Below are positions 11,531 through 22,704 of a stretch of 64,000 bases of DNA, in pieces. The notes under the pieces are model-generated. The model worked only from the letters and a program-made list of their open reading frames with translations. It did not search any database and was not told the DNA's origin. The stretch's first letter is position 1. Each line of letters starts with the position of its first letter. Source of the stretch: Stomoxys calcitrans (lineage: Eukaryota > Arthropoda > Insecta > Diptera > Muscidae); the NCBI RefSeq assembly GCF_963082655.1, contig NC_081554.1, positions 124,037,453-124,101,452 on the forward strand, in the 5' to 3' direction. Both the position numbers and the translations under genes were made by a program.

Positions 11531-12569
11531 TTTTATACCCTCCACCATAAGATGGGGGGTATACTAATTTCGTCATTCTGTTTGTAACTACTCGAAATAT
11601 TCGTCTGAGACCCCATAAAGTATATATATTCTTGATCGTCGCGACATTTTATGTCGATCTAGCCATGTCCGTCCGTCTGTCCGTCCGTCCGTCCGTCCGT
11701 CCGTCTGTCAGTCGAAAGCACGCTAACTTCCGAAGGAGTAAAGCTAGCCGCTTGAAATTTTGCACAAATACTTCTTATTAGTGTAGGTCGGTTGGTATTG
11801 TAAGTGGGCCATATCGGTCCATGTTTTGATATAGCTGCCATATAAACCGATCTTGGGTCTTGACTTCTTGAGCCTCTAGAGTGCGCAATTCTTATCCGAT
11901 TGGAATGAAATTTTGCACGGCGTGTTTTGCTATGATATCCAACAACTGTGCCAAGTATGGTTGAAATCGGTTCAAAACCTGATATAGCTGTCATATAAAC
12001 AGATCTAGGGATTTGACTTCTTGAGCTTCTAGATGGCGCAATTCCTATCCGATTTGGTTGAAATTTTGCATGACGTATTTTATTTTTAGTTTCAACAACT
12101 GTGTCAAATAAAGTTCAAATCGGTTCATAACCTGATATAGCTGCCATATAAACCGATCTGGGATCTTGACTTCTTGACCCCTAGAGGTCGCAATTATTAT
12201 CCGATATGCCTGAAATTTTGTACGACGGATCCTCTCATGACCATCAACAAACGTGTTTATTATGGTCTGAATCGGTCTATAGCCCGATACAGATCCCATA
12301 TAAATCGTTCTCTCTATTTTACTTCGTGAGCCCCAATGGGCGCAATTCTTATACGAATTGGCTGAAATTTTACACAGGTCTCCAACATATAATTTAATTG
12401 TGGTCCGAACCGGACCATATCTTGATATCGTTTTAATAGCGGAGCAACTCTTTTCTTATATCCTTTTTTGCCTAAGAAGAGATGCCGGGAAAAGAACTCG
12501 ACAAATGCGATCCATGGTGGAGGGTATGTAAGATTCGGCCCGGCCGAACTTAGCACGCTTTTACTTGTT
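11531..12569 (+). mobile_element. Helentron-like element, full length
   Basis: It has both ends: TTTTTATACCCTCCACCATA at the left, and GGTGGAGGGTAT, the hairpin TTCGGCCCGGCCGAA and CTTTTACTTGTT at the right. A pure run of GTCC/GTCT tetranucleotides lies at about 11,670-11,705. Interior units carry GATATAGCTGCCATATAAAC. About 1.04 kb, the same size as the copy at 6,722. It encodes no protein. Confidence 0.7.
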
Positions 12570-12748
12570 ATAATTCAAACTTCTATATAAAAAGCGCTAA
12601 TACAAATATTTAATGAAATAATATAAAACATTTTTCCATGACAAAACAACAGGTCCTAATTGCTTAATAGCTATTTGCAATACTGAAATATAATTCTCAA
12701 GAATAACATGTTGACTGGATGAACTACCTATTACGGGAAAAAAACTTT

Positions 12749-12832
12749 ATTTCAGTTTTAACATCGGAAGTGAACGGATGCAGTACATTCAAGTGCAAAT
12801 GCAAGTGACAAATAAAAAACGTTATTGAAATC
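12749..12832 (+). repeat. 84-bp direct repeat, left copy, at LINE 5' end
   Basis: Identical to 14,776-14,859 except at two positions. It lies about 590 bp upstream of ORF1 and probably belongs to the 5' UTR of the LINE remnant. Confidence 0.85.
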
Positions 12833-13426
12833 GGATAACACAACATAGCAGCGAACGGACGTGTTTTTCTATGTTCCGCCTTTAATTGAAGTTTTGTATT
12901 GTTCAAAAAGTCTTGCTTGATAGAAACAACAAAACATATAGTTATAAAAGCGTTCAAAATAACCAACAAGTGAAAATAAAAATTGATATTTCTACTTCTG
13001 AACGGCAAAAGAAGTAAAAAAAAACAAATATAAACAAAACATTCTCTCTCCACCACAGTGTAAAGTGTTCTCTTTAAGGGAGGCACTTAACTTCTAAATA
13101 CCTACGAAGAGTACCAGTGTATTAAAACAAAAAACAACACAAACAAAAAAACAGAAAAACAGAAACATAAAGCATAATTACAAAACAATAACAACCTTGT
13201 GAACATAACAAGAGAAAGAAGGACATAAATAGTCACTAAATGTCAAATGGTTATAACTCGGCATTGCCAGATCATAGGTTCGTGATCTAGCTAAAAAGAC
13301 ATTGGCAATACCTCAAACGAGTTGCCAGATTGTCAAATAAAATTACAAAATCGGAAAATTAATAAATCTTATAAAATCGTCAATTATTGAAGAACATTTT
13401 TTTTATTATTAAATTCTTAATCGAAA

Positions 13427-14158
13427 ATGTCTGCTCCAAAAAGAACAAGACTCCAAGCCCAAAACTCATTGACTGAAAATCTGGCTAATTCTCCCAGAAT
13501 TGCGGATTTCTCTTTTCGCCGCTTGCAAATCCTGAACGATCGACCTGAAAAACAATTCGAAAGTATATCAAGTGAAATAAAAGCAATGATTAAGGAAAGT
13601 GAGGACAGAATATTAAGAGAAATTAATAAGAAAATAACCGAAATGAGAGTGAACTTAAACAATGTAATTGAAAGAGTATCATATTTAGAGACAGCTATGT
13701 GCGAAATTTCCAACCTCAAAACCGAGATAAAAGACTTAAAAATAAAAGCACTAAAACAAGCTAATTCTCTGGTTGCATGTGATATTAGACTTAACGGAAT
13801 TCCGTACATTGAAGGCGAAAATCTTCCACTCTATTTTGAAAATATATGTCAAACTATAAACATTCCTACACCAGTTGTTAAATCTATATACCGACTGCAA
13901 AACAAAAACAATAAGAACCAGAATTATTCCCCAGATGCTGTAATTATTGTCAAACTGCTCTTTCCATACGACAAAAATTATTTCTTGAAAACCCTAAGCG
14001 AATTCAGAAGGAACACCAAATCAAACCTATCCTTATCAATATTAGGGTTTCAAACGGAAACCAATTTTTATATTAAAGAAAACCTAACACATTCCAACTA
14101 TCAGATCCTTCAAGCTGCAGTTCGATTGAGGAAACAAAATCAAGTACATTCGGCGTAA
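13427..14158 (+). CDS. LINE ORF1 (coiled-coil/RRM-type nucleic acid binding protein)
   Basis: This is a 243-aa intact frame. Residues 45-110 are heptad-rich with alternating charge (for example EIKAMIKESEDRILREIN), consistent with a coiled coil for trimer or dimer formation. From about residue 118 it reads DIRLNGIPYIEGENL, then IYRLQNKN and VIIVKLLFPYDKNYFLKTL, the pattern of the RRM-like ORF1 and FP25K-type proteins in insect non-LTR retrotransposons. Such proteins bind element RNA in the RNP. ORF2 begins 300 bp downstream. The ATG is preceded by an A-rich leader. The frame has no stop, so it may be fairly recent, though ORF2 is cut short. It is an element gene, not a host gene. Confidence 0.7.
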   Translation: MSAPKRTRLQAQNSLTENLANSPRIADFSFRRLQILNDRPEKQFESISSEIKAMIKESEDRILREINKKITEMRVNLNNVIERVSYLETAMCEISNLKTEIKDLKIKALKQANSLVACDIRLNGIPYIEGENLPLYFENICQTINIPTPVVKSIYRLQNKNNKNQNYSPDAVIIVKLLFPYDKNYFLKTLSEFRRNTKSNLSLSILGFQTETNFYIKENLTHSNYQILQAAVRLRKQNQVHSA

Positions 14159-14455
14159 ACTTGTCGCGGATTGGTCTATATCAAACACTTTATTAATGAT
14201 AACCCAATTTGCATTGAAAACATCAATATGCTGGATACTCTTTATCGCTCTGCTGAAACTAGCAGAGAACAACATAACGCAGATACTTGTTATAACAATA
14301 ATGATGAGAATCTTTTTAATTAAATTTTTCATGAAAGTAAACCCTTTTAAACTACATATATTTCATTTATTTTTATTTATCTTTCAAACAAAATAACGTT
14401 GCCTTTTCATATATAAATTTAAAATCAAAGATTTGTACTGTCAACAATTACATCT

Positions 14456-14769
14456 ATGTTTTTCAATATGTTGTTCCCTCGTAATGAAAGGGAAAATTCT
14501 AAAGACAATCTACACCTGATGGTCAGGGTTCTGGCGCGACAGAAGCCAGGATTGAAAATTGTGCATATAAATGCTCAAAGCCTTAAGAACAAAATTGATG
14601 AGTTTCGCTATATATTTGAGAAAACCGGTGTTGACGTTATTGCGGTCTCTGAGACATGGTTTCAACCACATTATGGGAATAGACTGATATCCGTAGATGG
14701 TTACAGGTTTTTAAGATCCGATCGGGATGGCAGAGGTGGTGGAGTTGCTATCTATGTATATAAGAAATG
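14456..14769 (+). pseudogene. LINE ORF2, 5' part: endonuclease N-terminus
   Basis: A 104-aa frame holds the start of an APE-type endonuclease: IVHINAQSLKNKIDEF, then VDVIAVSETWFQPHY (the E of SETW is a catalytic residue) and GYRFLRSDRDGRGGGVAIYV. The family's full ORF2 also has the rest of EN, an RT and a C-terminal finger, all missing. The frame ends at a stop within 10 bp of the right-hand 84-bp direct repeat, so the truncation coincides with the repeat. With ORF1 at 13,427 it forms a Jockey-superfamily LINE 5' half. Confidence 0.75.
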
Positions 14770-14775
14770 ACATAG

Positions 14776-14859
14776 ATTTCAGTTTTAACAGCGGAAGTGA
14801 ACGGATGCAGTACATTCAAGTGCAAATGCAAGTGTCAAATAAAAAACGTTATTGAAATC
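14776..14859 (+). repeat. 84-bp direct repeat, right copy
   Basis: It repeats 12,749-12,832 in the same orientation and begins just after the truncated ORF2. It could be the 5' UTR start of a second, tandem element, or an unusually long duplication. Confidence 0.85.
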
Positions 14860-14879
14860 ATTTTAAGCATTTTGAACTT

Positions 14880-16318
14880 TCAACCGCAACCTACAACCCT
14901 ACACCTACCCTATAAGTACAGTGTGGGGCTATATCCAATTCTAAACCAATTTTGATGTACCTCGGCGGATGCTTTAATAACTACGGTTGACAAATGACAA
15001 CATTATTGCAAATTAACCCAAATCTGACGAACATATATATGGTAGCTTGCAGTCGCTCTTGGAATGAAAATCGGGTGATTTACATATATGATAGCTGTAT
15101 CTTAATCTAAGTCGATTTCAATGAAATTCACCATAAATATCGAGAGTCAAAAAAAATCCTTTCTGCCAAATTTCAAGAGAATCGGTTAACAAATGAGCAT
15201 TTTATTGCAATATATCTCGAAATCGGACGAACATATATACGGGAGCTATATCTAAATCTGAACCGATTTCAAACAAACTTCTCATAAATTCTAGTAGTCA
15301 TCGAGCAAGGCGTTGTACAAAATTTTGGGAAGATTGGTCAATAAATGCGCTTGCATTGGCTCTAGGAGTGAAAATCGGGCTATACATATATATGAGAGCT
15401 ATATCTAAATCTGAACCAATTTCTTTGAAATTCACCAATAGTGCCGAGAGTCATAAGAAAATCCTCCCTGCTAAATTGCTAGAGAATCGGTTAACAAATG
15501 ACCTTTTTATTGCATTATTACTGCAAATTGAACGAACACATATAAATGGGAGCTATATCCAAATCTGATCGGATTTTTTTCAATCATGCTATTATAACTT
15601 AGTGCATTTGTTTGTAACACCCAAAAGGAAGAGAGATAGACCCATTGATAAGTATACCGATCGACTCAGAATCACTTTCTGATTCGGTTTAGCTATGTCC
15701 GTCCGTCTGTCCATGTAAATTTGTATGCAATGTACAGGTCGAAATTTTTGTCCCATCGTCATGAAATTTGGTACAAGCACGTTTTTCGGCCTAAAGCCTA
15801 TAAAGACTATTTAAAATTTGAAAAAATCGGTTCAAATTTGGTTATAGCTCCCATATATATGTTCGTTCGATTAGGACTAATATTGCAATAATGTGTTCAT
15901 TTGTTAACCGATCCTATCGAAATTGGGCAGGAAGGGTTTTCAGTTGACTTTCGACACTATTGGTGAATTTCACAGAAATCGGTTAAGATTTAGACATAGC
16001 TGCCATATATGTATATCGCTTGATTTTCACTTCTAGTGCCGCTGCAATCGTATTTATTGACCAATCTTTGCACAACGTTTTTCTCGCCGAAATCGGTGTC
16101 AGATTTTGGGTAATTTACAATAATGTTGTCATTTGTCAACCGTAGTTATTAGAGTTTGAAAATATTTCCTCGAAATTTGATACGGAGTGTTTAATAACCG
16201 ATTTGAAACGTCCACCGAGGTCCATCAAAATTGGTTCAAATTAGATATAGCTTCCACATTATATTAATAGGGTAGGTGTAGGGTATTATACAGTTGGCAC
16301 CGCCCGACAAAGAAAAAT
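14880..16318. repeat. Large inverted-repeat array (head-to-head repeat copies)
   Basis: Left arm 14,892-15,585 and right arm about 15,800-16,310 are inverted relative to each other. The outermost pair is CCCTACACCTACCCTATAA near 14,900 against ATAGGGTAGGTGTAGGGTAT near 16,270; inner pairs include GTTGACAAATGACAACATTA. The centre (15,590-15,720) holds the microsatellite-type block TGTCCGTCCGTCTGTCC. Units resemble the Helentron-like interior but contain ACATATATATGG-type words instead of CATATAAACC, so I treat it as a related but separate family. A stray end occurs at about 30,327. Confidence 0.6.
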
Positions 16319-16704
16319 TGTATACAACTGTGCAATAAATAAAATTAATTCATTCATCAAAGCGGAAAAGGCATTCTAAATGTTGAGGTTAAATAATTTT
16401 ACTTACAAATCGCAGCAGCCTTATTTTTAAACTGAGTGTTTTTTTTAAGGATATAGATATCCATTCCATAAAAATACAATGTCCTTTTATTAAATTGCAG
16501 CAAACTTTAATCCATTTCTATTTTTTTTTTTTTTTCTTGAATTAAAGGACTAACATCGTTAATTAAAGTCTGCATATCTTTAGGTTTCAAATGCAAAAAC
16601 CTTGATTTTAGTATTGATTTCTTTGTTGTTGTCGTTGTAGCAGTGTGTTGTGCACTGAGGCGACAACCGATTGTTGATTTCTTTGTGTTAAGGATTGATG
16701 CATT
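16319..16704. mobile_element. AT-rich stretch with a LINE-type tail
   Basis: Most is unassigned. At 16,622-16,675 the sequence reads, on the minus strand, CACACTGCTACAAC followed by CAACAA units, the tail shared by the CR1/Jockey-like LINE at 57.4-60.8 kb and retroposon C. Likely a heavily 5'-truncated insertion. Confidence 0.4.
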
Positions 16705-17762
16705 CTATACCCATCAACATATGAAGGGGGTATACTAATCTAGTCATTCCGTTTATAACACTCCACCACACCATATTGATATAAAGTATATATAATATAT
16801 TCTTGATCGTCTAGAAATTCTGATTCGATCTAGCCATGTCCGTCCGTTCGTCCGCCCGTCTGTCGAAATCACGAAAGCGGTCGAACGCGTAGAGCTAGCC
16901 GTTTGAAATTTTGCACAGATTCTTTATATTAATGAAGGTCTTTGCGTACTGCAAATGGGCCATATCGGTTCAGATTTGGATATAGCTCCCATATAAACCG
17001 ATCTCCCGATTTGATTTCTTGAGCCCATGGAAGCCACAATTTGTGTCCGATTTGGCCAATAACTATGCCAAGTACGGTATGAATCAGTGTATAACCTGAT
17101 ATATTGTAGATCCCATAAACCGATTCCCTAGTTTGACTTCTTAGCCCCTGGAAGCGGCAATTTTCATCTGATTTTGCTGGAATTTGGTACGTGGTATTAT
17201 GACTCCTAACAAGTGTGCCATGTACGGCTCAAATCGGTCAAGGGTATGATATAGCTCCCATATAAACCTATCTAACGATTTGACTTCTTGAGCCTTTACA
17301 AGCCGCGATTTTTATCCGATTTGGCTGAAATTTTGCATATAGTGTTCTGTTATGACTCCCAACAACTGCGCCAATTACGGTCCGTTGAGGATTGCAAATA
17401 GGCCATATCTGTTCAGATTTAGTTATAGCTCCCAAATAAACCGATCTCCCGGATTTACTTCTTGAGCCCTTTCAAGCCGCAATTATCGACAGATTTGGCT
17501 GAAATTTTGAATGTGTTGTTCCGTTATGACTTTCAACAACTGTGTCAAATACGGTTAAAATCGGTCTTTAACCTAATAAGCTCCCATATAAACCGATCAC
17601 CCGATTAGACTTCTTATGTTCTTGGAAGCCGCAATATTTATCCGATTTGGCTGAAATTTTGCATGTAAAGTCATAAACTTTCAACAACTGTGATACCTGA
17701 TATAGCTCCCAGGTAAACCGGTCCGTCGACCATCCTTGTTTGGTTCCTAGAAGCTTTAATTT
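16705..17762 (+). mobile_element. Helentron-like element, 3' end missing
   Basis: It starts with TATACCCATCAACATATGAAG and GGGGGTATACTAATC, followed by the GTCCGTCCGTTCGTCCGCC block and about six units with ATATAGCTCCCATATAAACCG. It runs into a SINE-1 tail at about 17,765 without the hairpin terminus, so the right end is broken. Confidence 0.6.
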
Positions 17763-17764
17763 TT

Positions 17765-17872
17765 GCAGATTTGACAGAAGTCGGTAATAAGAAGGACGCC
17801 CCTTATCAATGAGCTTAAATTTTAATCGAACTGCATTCATTGGTATGAGAGAAGTATCCCCGCTGTGCCTCT
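17765..17872 (+). mobile_element. SINE family 1, 3' part
   Basis: GACGCCCCTTATCAATGAGC and TGCATTCATTGGTATGAGAG are the body and tail words of SINE-1. The head is missing. Confidence 0.6.
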
Positions 17873-17989
17873 ATTTGCTAATAATATAATAAATTTGATG
17901 ATACTTTTAAACTACAATTTATTATACAATATACTTTAAGTTTTGGGTTAAGTATTCATGGGACCTAGTTGTTTGTGAAGGAGAGGTAT

Positions 17990-19782
17990 CAGGAGAAAAG
18001 GAGAGAGGAAAAACGTCTATTCCGCAGAAAGAAAAAGGAAATGGAAAGACGTGAGTGTGAGCGAATTGGGATGTACAGGAGTCAGAATGAAGTCCGGAAA
18101 ATTCTACCAAAGAATTAAACATCAAACCGATGGCTTTGATACAGGCACAACCTCCTGCAGAGACAAAGAAGGAAATCTGGTAACTGACACAGATAACATG
18201 CTGAGGATATGGAAAGAACCTTTTACCCAACTGCTAGTGTCCTATGTTGGCGACAAAGAGGATACCCAATGTTTACCTCCTAGTCAGAATGAGGTCGAAG
18301 TAGCAGTGACCCGACTAAAGAACAACAAGGCAGCAGGAGCCGACGGGTTACCCGCTGAACTATTTAAGGCGACACGCTGATAAGGCGTATGCATCAGCGT
18401 ATCTGCGCAATCTGGCTAGAATATGTACCGTACATGAGAATGAAGACAAGACGGAATGTGCCAACTACAGAGGAATAAGTCTCCTCCCCATCGCATACAA
18501 GATACTCTCGAGCGTACTGTGTGAAAGATTAAAACCTAAAGTCAATGAGATAATTGGGCCCTATTAATGCGACTTTAGACCTGGTAAATCCACCCTAGAC
18601 CAGATATTCACACTGCGCCAAATCCTGGACCCGAGAAGGACAAATCAACACCTACCATCTCTTCGTTGACTATAAAGCCGCCTTCGATACTCCTTTACGT
18701 TCAAAGGTATTTCAAGCCATGTCTGAGTTTGGTATCCCTGCTAAATTAATAAGACTCTGCAGGATGACGCTTGCTGATACGCGTTCCTCAGTAAGAATAG
18801 GAAAGAATCTCTCCGAACCATTTAATACCAAACGAGGTTTCAGACAAGGAGACAGCCTATCGTGTGATCTCTTTAATATCCTGCTGGAGAAGATTATACG
18901 AGATGCAGTTGTGAATAGATATGGCACACTAATCACAAGAGAACACATGCTACTCGCCTATGCCGACGACATCGATATCATAGGTCGATCACCGGAAGTA
19001 GTAACTGGAGCCTTTGAAAGAATCGAAAGAGAGTCAGTGAAAATGGCTCTGGCAGTAAATGGAGATAAGACGAAATGGAATGGTTTCAACTCCCAAAACG
19101 CCTGGCACAACCGAGCAGATATAGAAAATGGAGAAAGTTGGAAAACACAACTTTGAGACAGTCGGTAAATTTGTCTACCTCGGCACCGCCATAACAGAAA
19201 CGAATGACACCAGTTTTGAGATAAAGCGAAGAATAATACTGGCAAACAGATGCTACTTTGGACTAAGTAGACAGTTTAGAAACAAGGCCACCTCTCGACA
19301 GACGAAGATTACACTATACAAGACACTGATACTACCCGTGCTGTTGTATGGTTCTGAAGCATGGGTACTTGTGAAAGTAGAAGAGGCAGCGCTTGTAGTA
19401 TTTGAGAGAAAGATTCTTCGAAAAATATATGGACCAGTTTGCGTTAACGGAGAATATAGACGACGTGTGAACCACGAGCTGTATGACGACGATAGCATAG
19501 TTACACGCATCAAAATACAACGGCTGCGTTGGCCAGGTCATGTTGTCAGAATGAGTGAAGAAGCTCCAGCAAAGAAGTTTTTTGAAGACAAACACGGTGG
19601 TACACGTAAACCGGGAAGGCCAAAAGCCCGATGGAAAGATCAAGTTGTGGGAGACACCTCGAAACTTGGTGTCAGAGATTTTAGAATGAGCGCAGAAGAT
19701 CGAGGCGCTTGGTACGCTATTCTATTGTACGTTCGGCTAGCGGAACAAATATTCTGTCATAGCCAATTAAAGTAAAGTAAGT
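17990..19782 (+). pseudogene. RTE-like LINE, RT and C-terminal part, degenerate
   Basis: Reading across several frames: a basic linker (18,000-18,060); RT start with KNNKAAGADGLPAELF (about 18,320-18,365); ANYRGISLLPIAYKIL (18,460); a stop in place of a Gln codon near 18,564; then SVRIGKNLSEPFNTKRGFRQ and the catalytic YADD at 18,959-18,970. After a frame change at about 19,130 comes VYLGTAIT, then LILPVLLYGSEAW and RLRWPGHVVRM, the standard C-terminal segment of this clade. The tail is AAAGTAAAGTAAG at 19,770. No endonuclease. Related minus-strand copies lie at 39.4-40.9, 42.5, 51.5 and 55.5-57.1 kb. The clade assignment (RTE-like) is by motif recall. Confidence 0.75.
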
Positions 19783-20176
19783 TGTTTATACTATCCAATG
19801 CAAATAAAGACTTACTGTAATTTGTCCTACTTATACCTTCTACGTTCAAATTGAAAGAATAATTTTTAAGAAATACTTCACTATTTCCAAATTTATATGT
19901 AATTAATTAAGGTTTATCATACAAAAAATGTTTATGATATTGGTATTAAAACGGATAAAAAATTTTCTTATTATTATGATCAAAACATGCTGAAATTTAA
20001 ATCAGATATCCCAACTTCTTGAAAATTTCAACAAGATTTTAAGTCACTCGCATATACCTTAAATAATCCATTGTGCATACCAAACGAGACAAAAAAATCT
20101 TAAGCACTTTTCATTCATTTGTGGTTCACTTTTTTTGGGTGTAACCATTTTCCCATCTTCATCCTAATTTTTGGCA
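19783..20176. other. AT-rich stretch, nothing recognised
   Basis: No supported feature. It ends in an A run of about 24 at 20,177-20,201. Confidence 0.4.
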
Positions 20177-20240
20177 AAAAAAAAAAAAAAAAAAAAAAAA
20201 ACTCAATAAACGGCCGAACTAAACGCAATTTTACTTGTTG
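20177..20240 (+). mobile_element. Poly-A run and isolated Helentron-like 3' tip
   Basis: After the A run, CGGCCGAACTAAACGCAATT and TTACTTGTTGTT at 20,211-20,240 are the family's 3' terminus (half of the hairpin plus tail) with no body. The next full 5' terminus starts within a few bases. Confidence 0.55.
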
Positions 20241-20930
20241 TTGTTTTTATACCCTCCACCATAGGATGGGAGTAAACTAAATTCGTCATTACGTTTTAAC
20301 ACCTCGAAATGTTCGTGTATGACTCCATAGAGTATATATTCTTGATCGTCATTACATTTTAAGTCGATCTAGCCATATCCGTCCGTCTGGGGAAATCACG
20401 CAAATACTTCCTATTGGTGTAGGTCGGTTGGGATTTCAAATGGGCCAAATCGGTCCATGTTTTGATATAGCTGCCATATAAACCGATCTTGGATCTTGAC
20501 TTGAGCCCCTAGACTGCGGAATTCTTATCCGATTACGTTGAAATTTTGTATGCGGTGTTTTGTTATTTCTTTCAACAACTGTGCTAAATCGCGACTATCT
20601 TCTTGAGCCTCTAGAGGGCGTAATTCTTATCCTATTTGGTTGAAATTTTGCACGATCTGTCTTGTTATGCCATCCAAGTATGGTTCAAATCGGTGTATAA
20701 CTTGCCAAATAAACTCATCCCCTGACTTGACCTCTTGAGCCTCTAGATAGCGCATTTACCGCCCAATTTGATTGAAATTTTGCACAGTGAATTTTACTAA
20801 GACGCTGAAAAAACCATGCCAAATAAGGTCTGAATCGGTTAATAACTGATATAGCTCCTATATAAACCGATCTCTTGACTTTATTCCTGAGCGTATAGAG
20901 GACGCATTTCTAATCCGATTGAATACAAGA
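20241..20930 (+). mobile_element. Helentron-like element, 3' part missing
   Basis: Its 5' terminus TTTTTATACCCTCCACCATAGG is intact. The microsatellite block is reduced to one unit (TCCGTCCGTCTGG). Units continue until about 20,930, where a different tandem array takes over. Confidence 0.65.
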
Positions 20931-20934
20931 ATCT

Positions 20935-22060
20935 TATATATAAAATTCAATTTGTGTTTGTTTGTTTGTCGGTTTGATTTTTGTTCCGTATAGAGATTTT
21001 CACAGATTGTGTAGGTTGGTTTAAAAGGAAACATAGGCTATATAATTTTTGGATATAGGGAGGGAGGCGGACCCTCCCCCTACCCCAAAAGTACAACCCA
21101 AAAATAAAAGTGGACCGATCGGAATAATATGGGATTCAAATGAAAGGTTCTCAAGAGTAGAGTACGAATTTCATAATTAGTACATGGGGGAGGGCGCCGC
21201 ACCCCAAAACCTCTTAAAATAGGTTTATTTGTCGATCATGACAATATGGGACTCAAATGAAAGGTATTGGCAAGTAGATTACGAGTATTGTCAGGAAGTA
21301 GGAATAGACTTTATAATTGGTGGAGGGGCGGACCCTCCACCGTTACCCCGAACACACCACCCAAAATCAAAAATGGACCGATGAGAACAATACGTGTATC
21401 AAATGAAAAGTATGCAGGAGTAGATAACGAATCTGGCATACAAATTCATGTCGAAGTATAGGGGGTCACTCCACACCCACAAAAACGCCCAAAATGGGCA
21501 CATTAGCCAATCACGGATATATGGGACACGGTTTGTTTGTTCCGTAAAGACTGAAAAACGGCAGAACCAATTTTCTCGAAAGAAACATAGGCTATATAAT
21601 TTTTCGGCATCGGAAGGGGAACGGAATATGGTATTAAAATTTGGGTCCGAGTACCCAGCGGGAATATGACATTAAAATTTGCTTTCAAGTCTAGATGGCG
21701 TTTTTCCTCCTAAAGATACGTCAATTGGGTTATTTGACCCATTATGACAATATGGGACTCAAATGAAAGGAATTTGAGAGTAGAAAACGAATTTGATATC
21801 CAATTTTGGAGCCAAATATTTTGGGGTACGCCCTAAAGCACACCCTAAACTGAACTTCATTTTCGTTGGGAACAAAGAACGAATTTGATATCTATTTTCA
21901 GTGCAAAGTGCCGGTGGCCGCCCAGCCCCAAAACACCCTCCAAACGGTTCATATTTACCGGCCATGGCAATATGGGGCTCAAATTAAAGGGATTTGGAAG
22001 TGGACACGAATTTGATATCCACATTTTAGTCGAAATGGAACCGATAAGGGGCAAATTCTC
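20935..22060. repeat. Tandem array of about 110-170-bp GGGACTCAAATGAAAGG units
   Basis: Seven or so diverged units share AATATGGGACTCAAATGAAAGG, then GTAGA..ACGAATTTGATATCCA and a C-rich block (for example GGCGGACCCTCCCCCTACCC). Starts occur near 21,128, 21,241, 21,391, 21,750 and 21,968. An opening module near 20,960 (GTTTGTTTGTCGGTTTGATT) recurs at 21,532 and 30,615. Short open frames inside are by-products. Confidence 0.65.
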
Positions 22061-22061
22061 A

Positions 22062-22290
22062 CACATCTATGAGTGCTTTCCGATTCAAGTTTAATCTCAA
22101 TGATAAGGGACCTTTTCTTATAGCCGAGTCCGAACGGCGTCCCGCAGTGCGACAACTCTTTGGGGAAAATTTTTTAAATGGCCAGGCATGGCATTGTACC
22201 TCGCAAATGTCGCCAACATTAAGAGCGCATAAACACCGCTTTGTCCGATGTTCTCGCCAGGATTCGAACGCGTTCATCGTCATATCTAAA
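22062..22290 (-). mobile_element. SINE family 1, minus strand
   Basis: The B box is visible as CAGGATTCGAACG at about 22,258, next to the inverted head and GCCGAGTCCGAACGGCGTCCC. The A-box side is eroded. Lacks about the last 40 bp of the tail. Confidence 0.65.
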
Positions 22291-22509
22291 CTAAGGCGAT
22301 CACGAATATACATGATATTCCGTGTACGGCACTATTTATGTGCAGGTGCCTATAAAATTATAGCAGCTGTTTTAAAGTGGTGCACTTTGCACCGTAAACT
22401 TGGCACAGTGTACGAAACGCAACATTTTTGCACTCTATGTAGGCAACACCATTACTAACGAACCACAGCCCACTAACGGAAAACAAAATTTCTATTTCAG
22501 AGCGACATG

Positions 22510-22605
22510 TCAAAAAATGCTACACTTTTTTGGACAATCAAAATCTCATGAAATTGGACAGCACTCATTGAGTGAGTGAAATTGATAAGAGAAGTGTACA
22601 CAAAT
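22510..22605 (+). mobile_element. SINE family 1 tail fragment
   Basis: GAAATTGGACAGCACTCATTG is the tail word of the family; the remainder is not recognisable. Confidence 0.45.
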
Positions 22606-22704
22606 TTACCACTGTGACGCCCAAATATACATATGTAGGTTTTTAGGTCAGAATGACGAAGTAAGTATAAAAACCATTTCATAGGATGAGGCAGAAACAT
22701 CAAA

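Noticed and set aside
11670..11710. GTCC repeats as a CRISPR-like or satellite array
   Set aside because: It is the expanded microsatellite block that sits at the same place in every Helentron-like copy.
13427..14158. Reading the intact 243-aa frame as a host coiled-coil gene
   Set aside because: An endonuclease ORF follows at once, and the second half has the ORF1 pattern of non-LTR elements.
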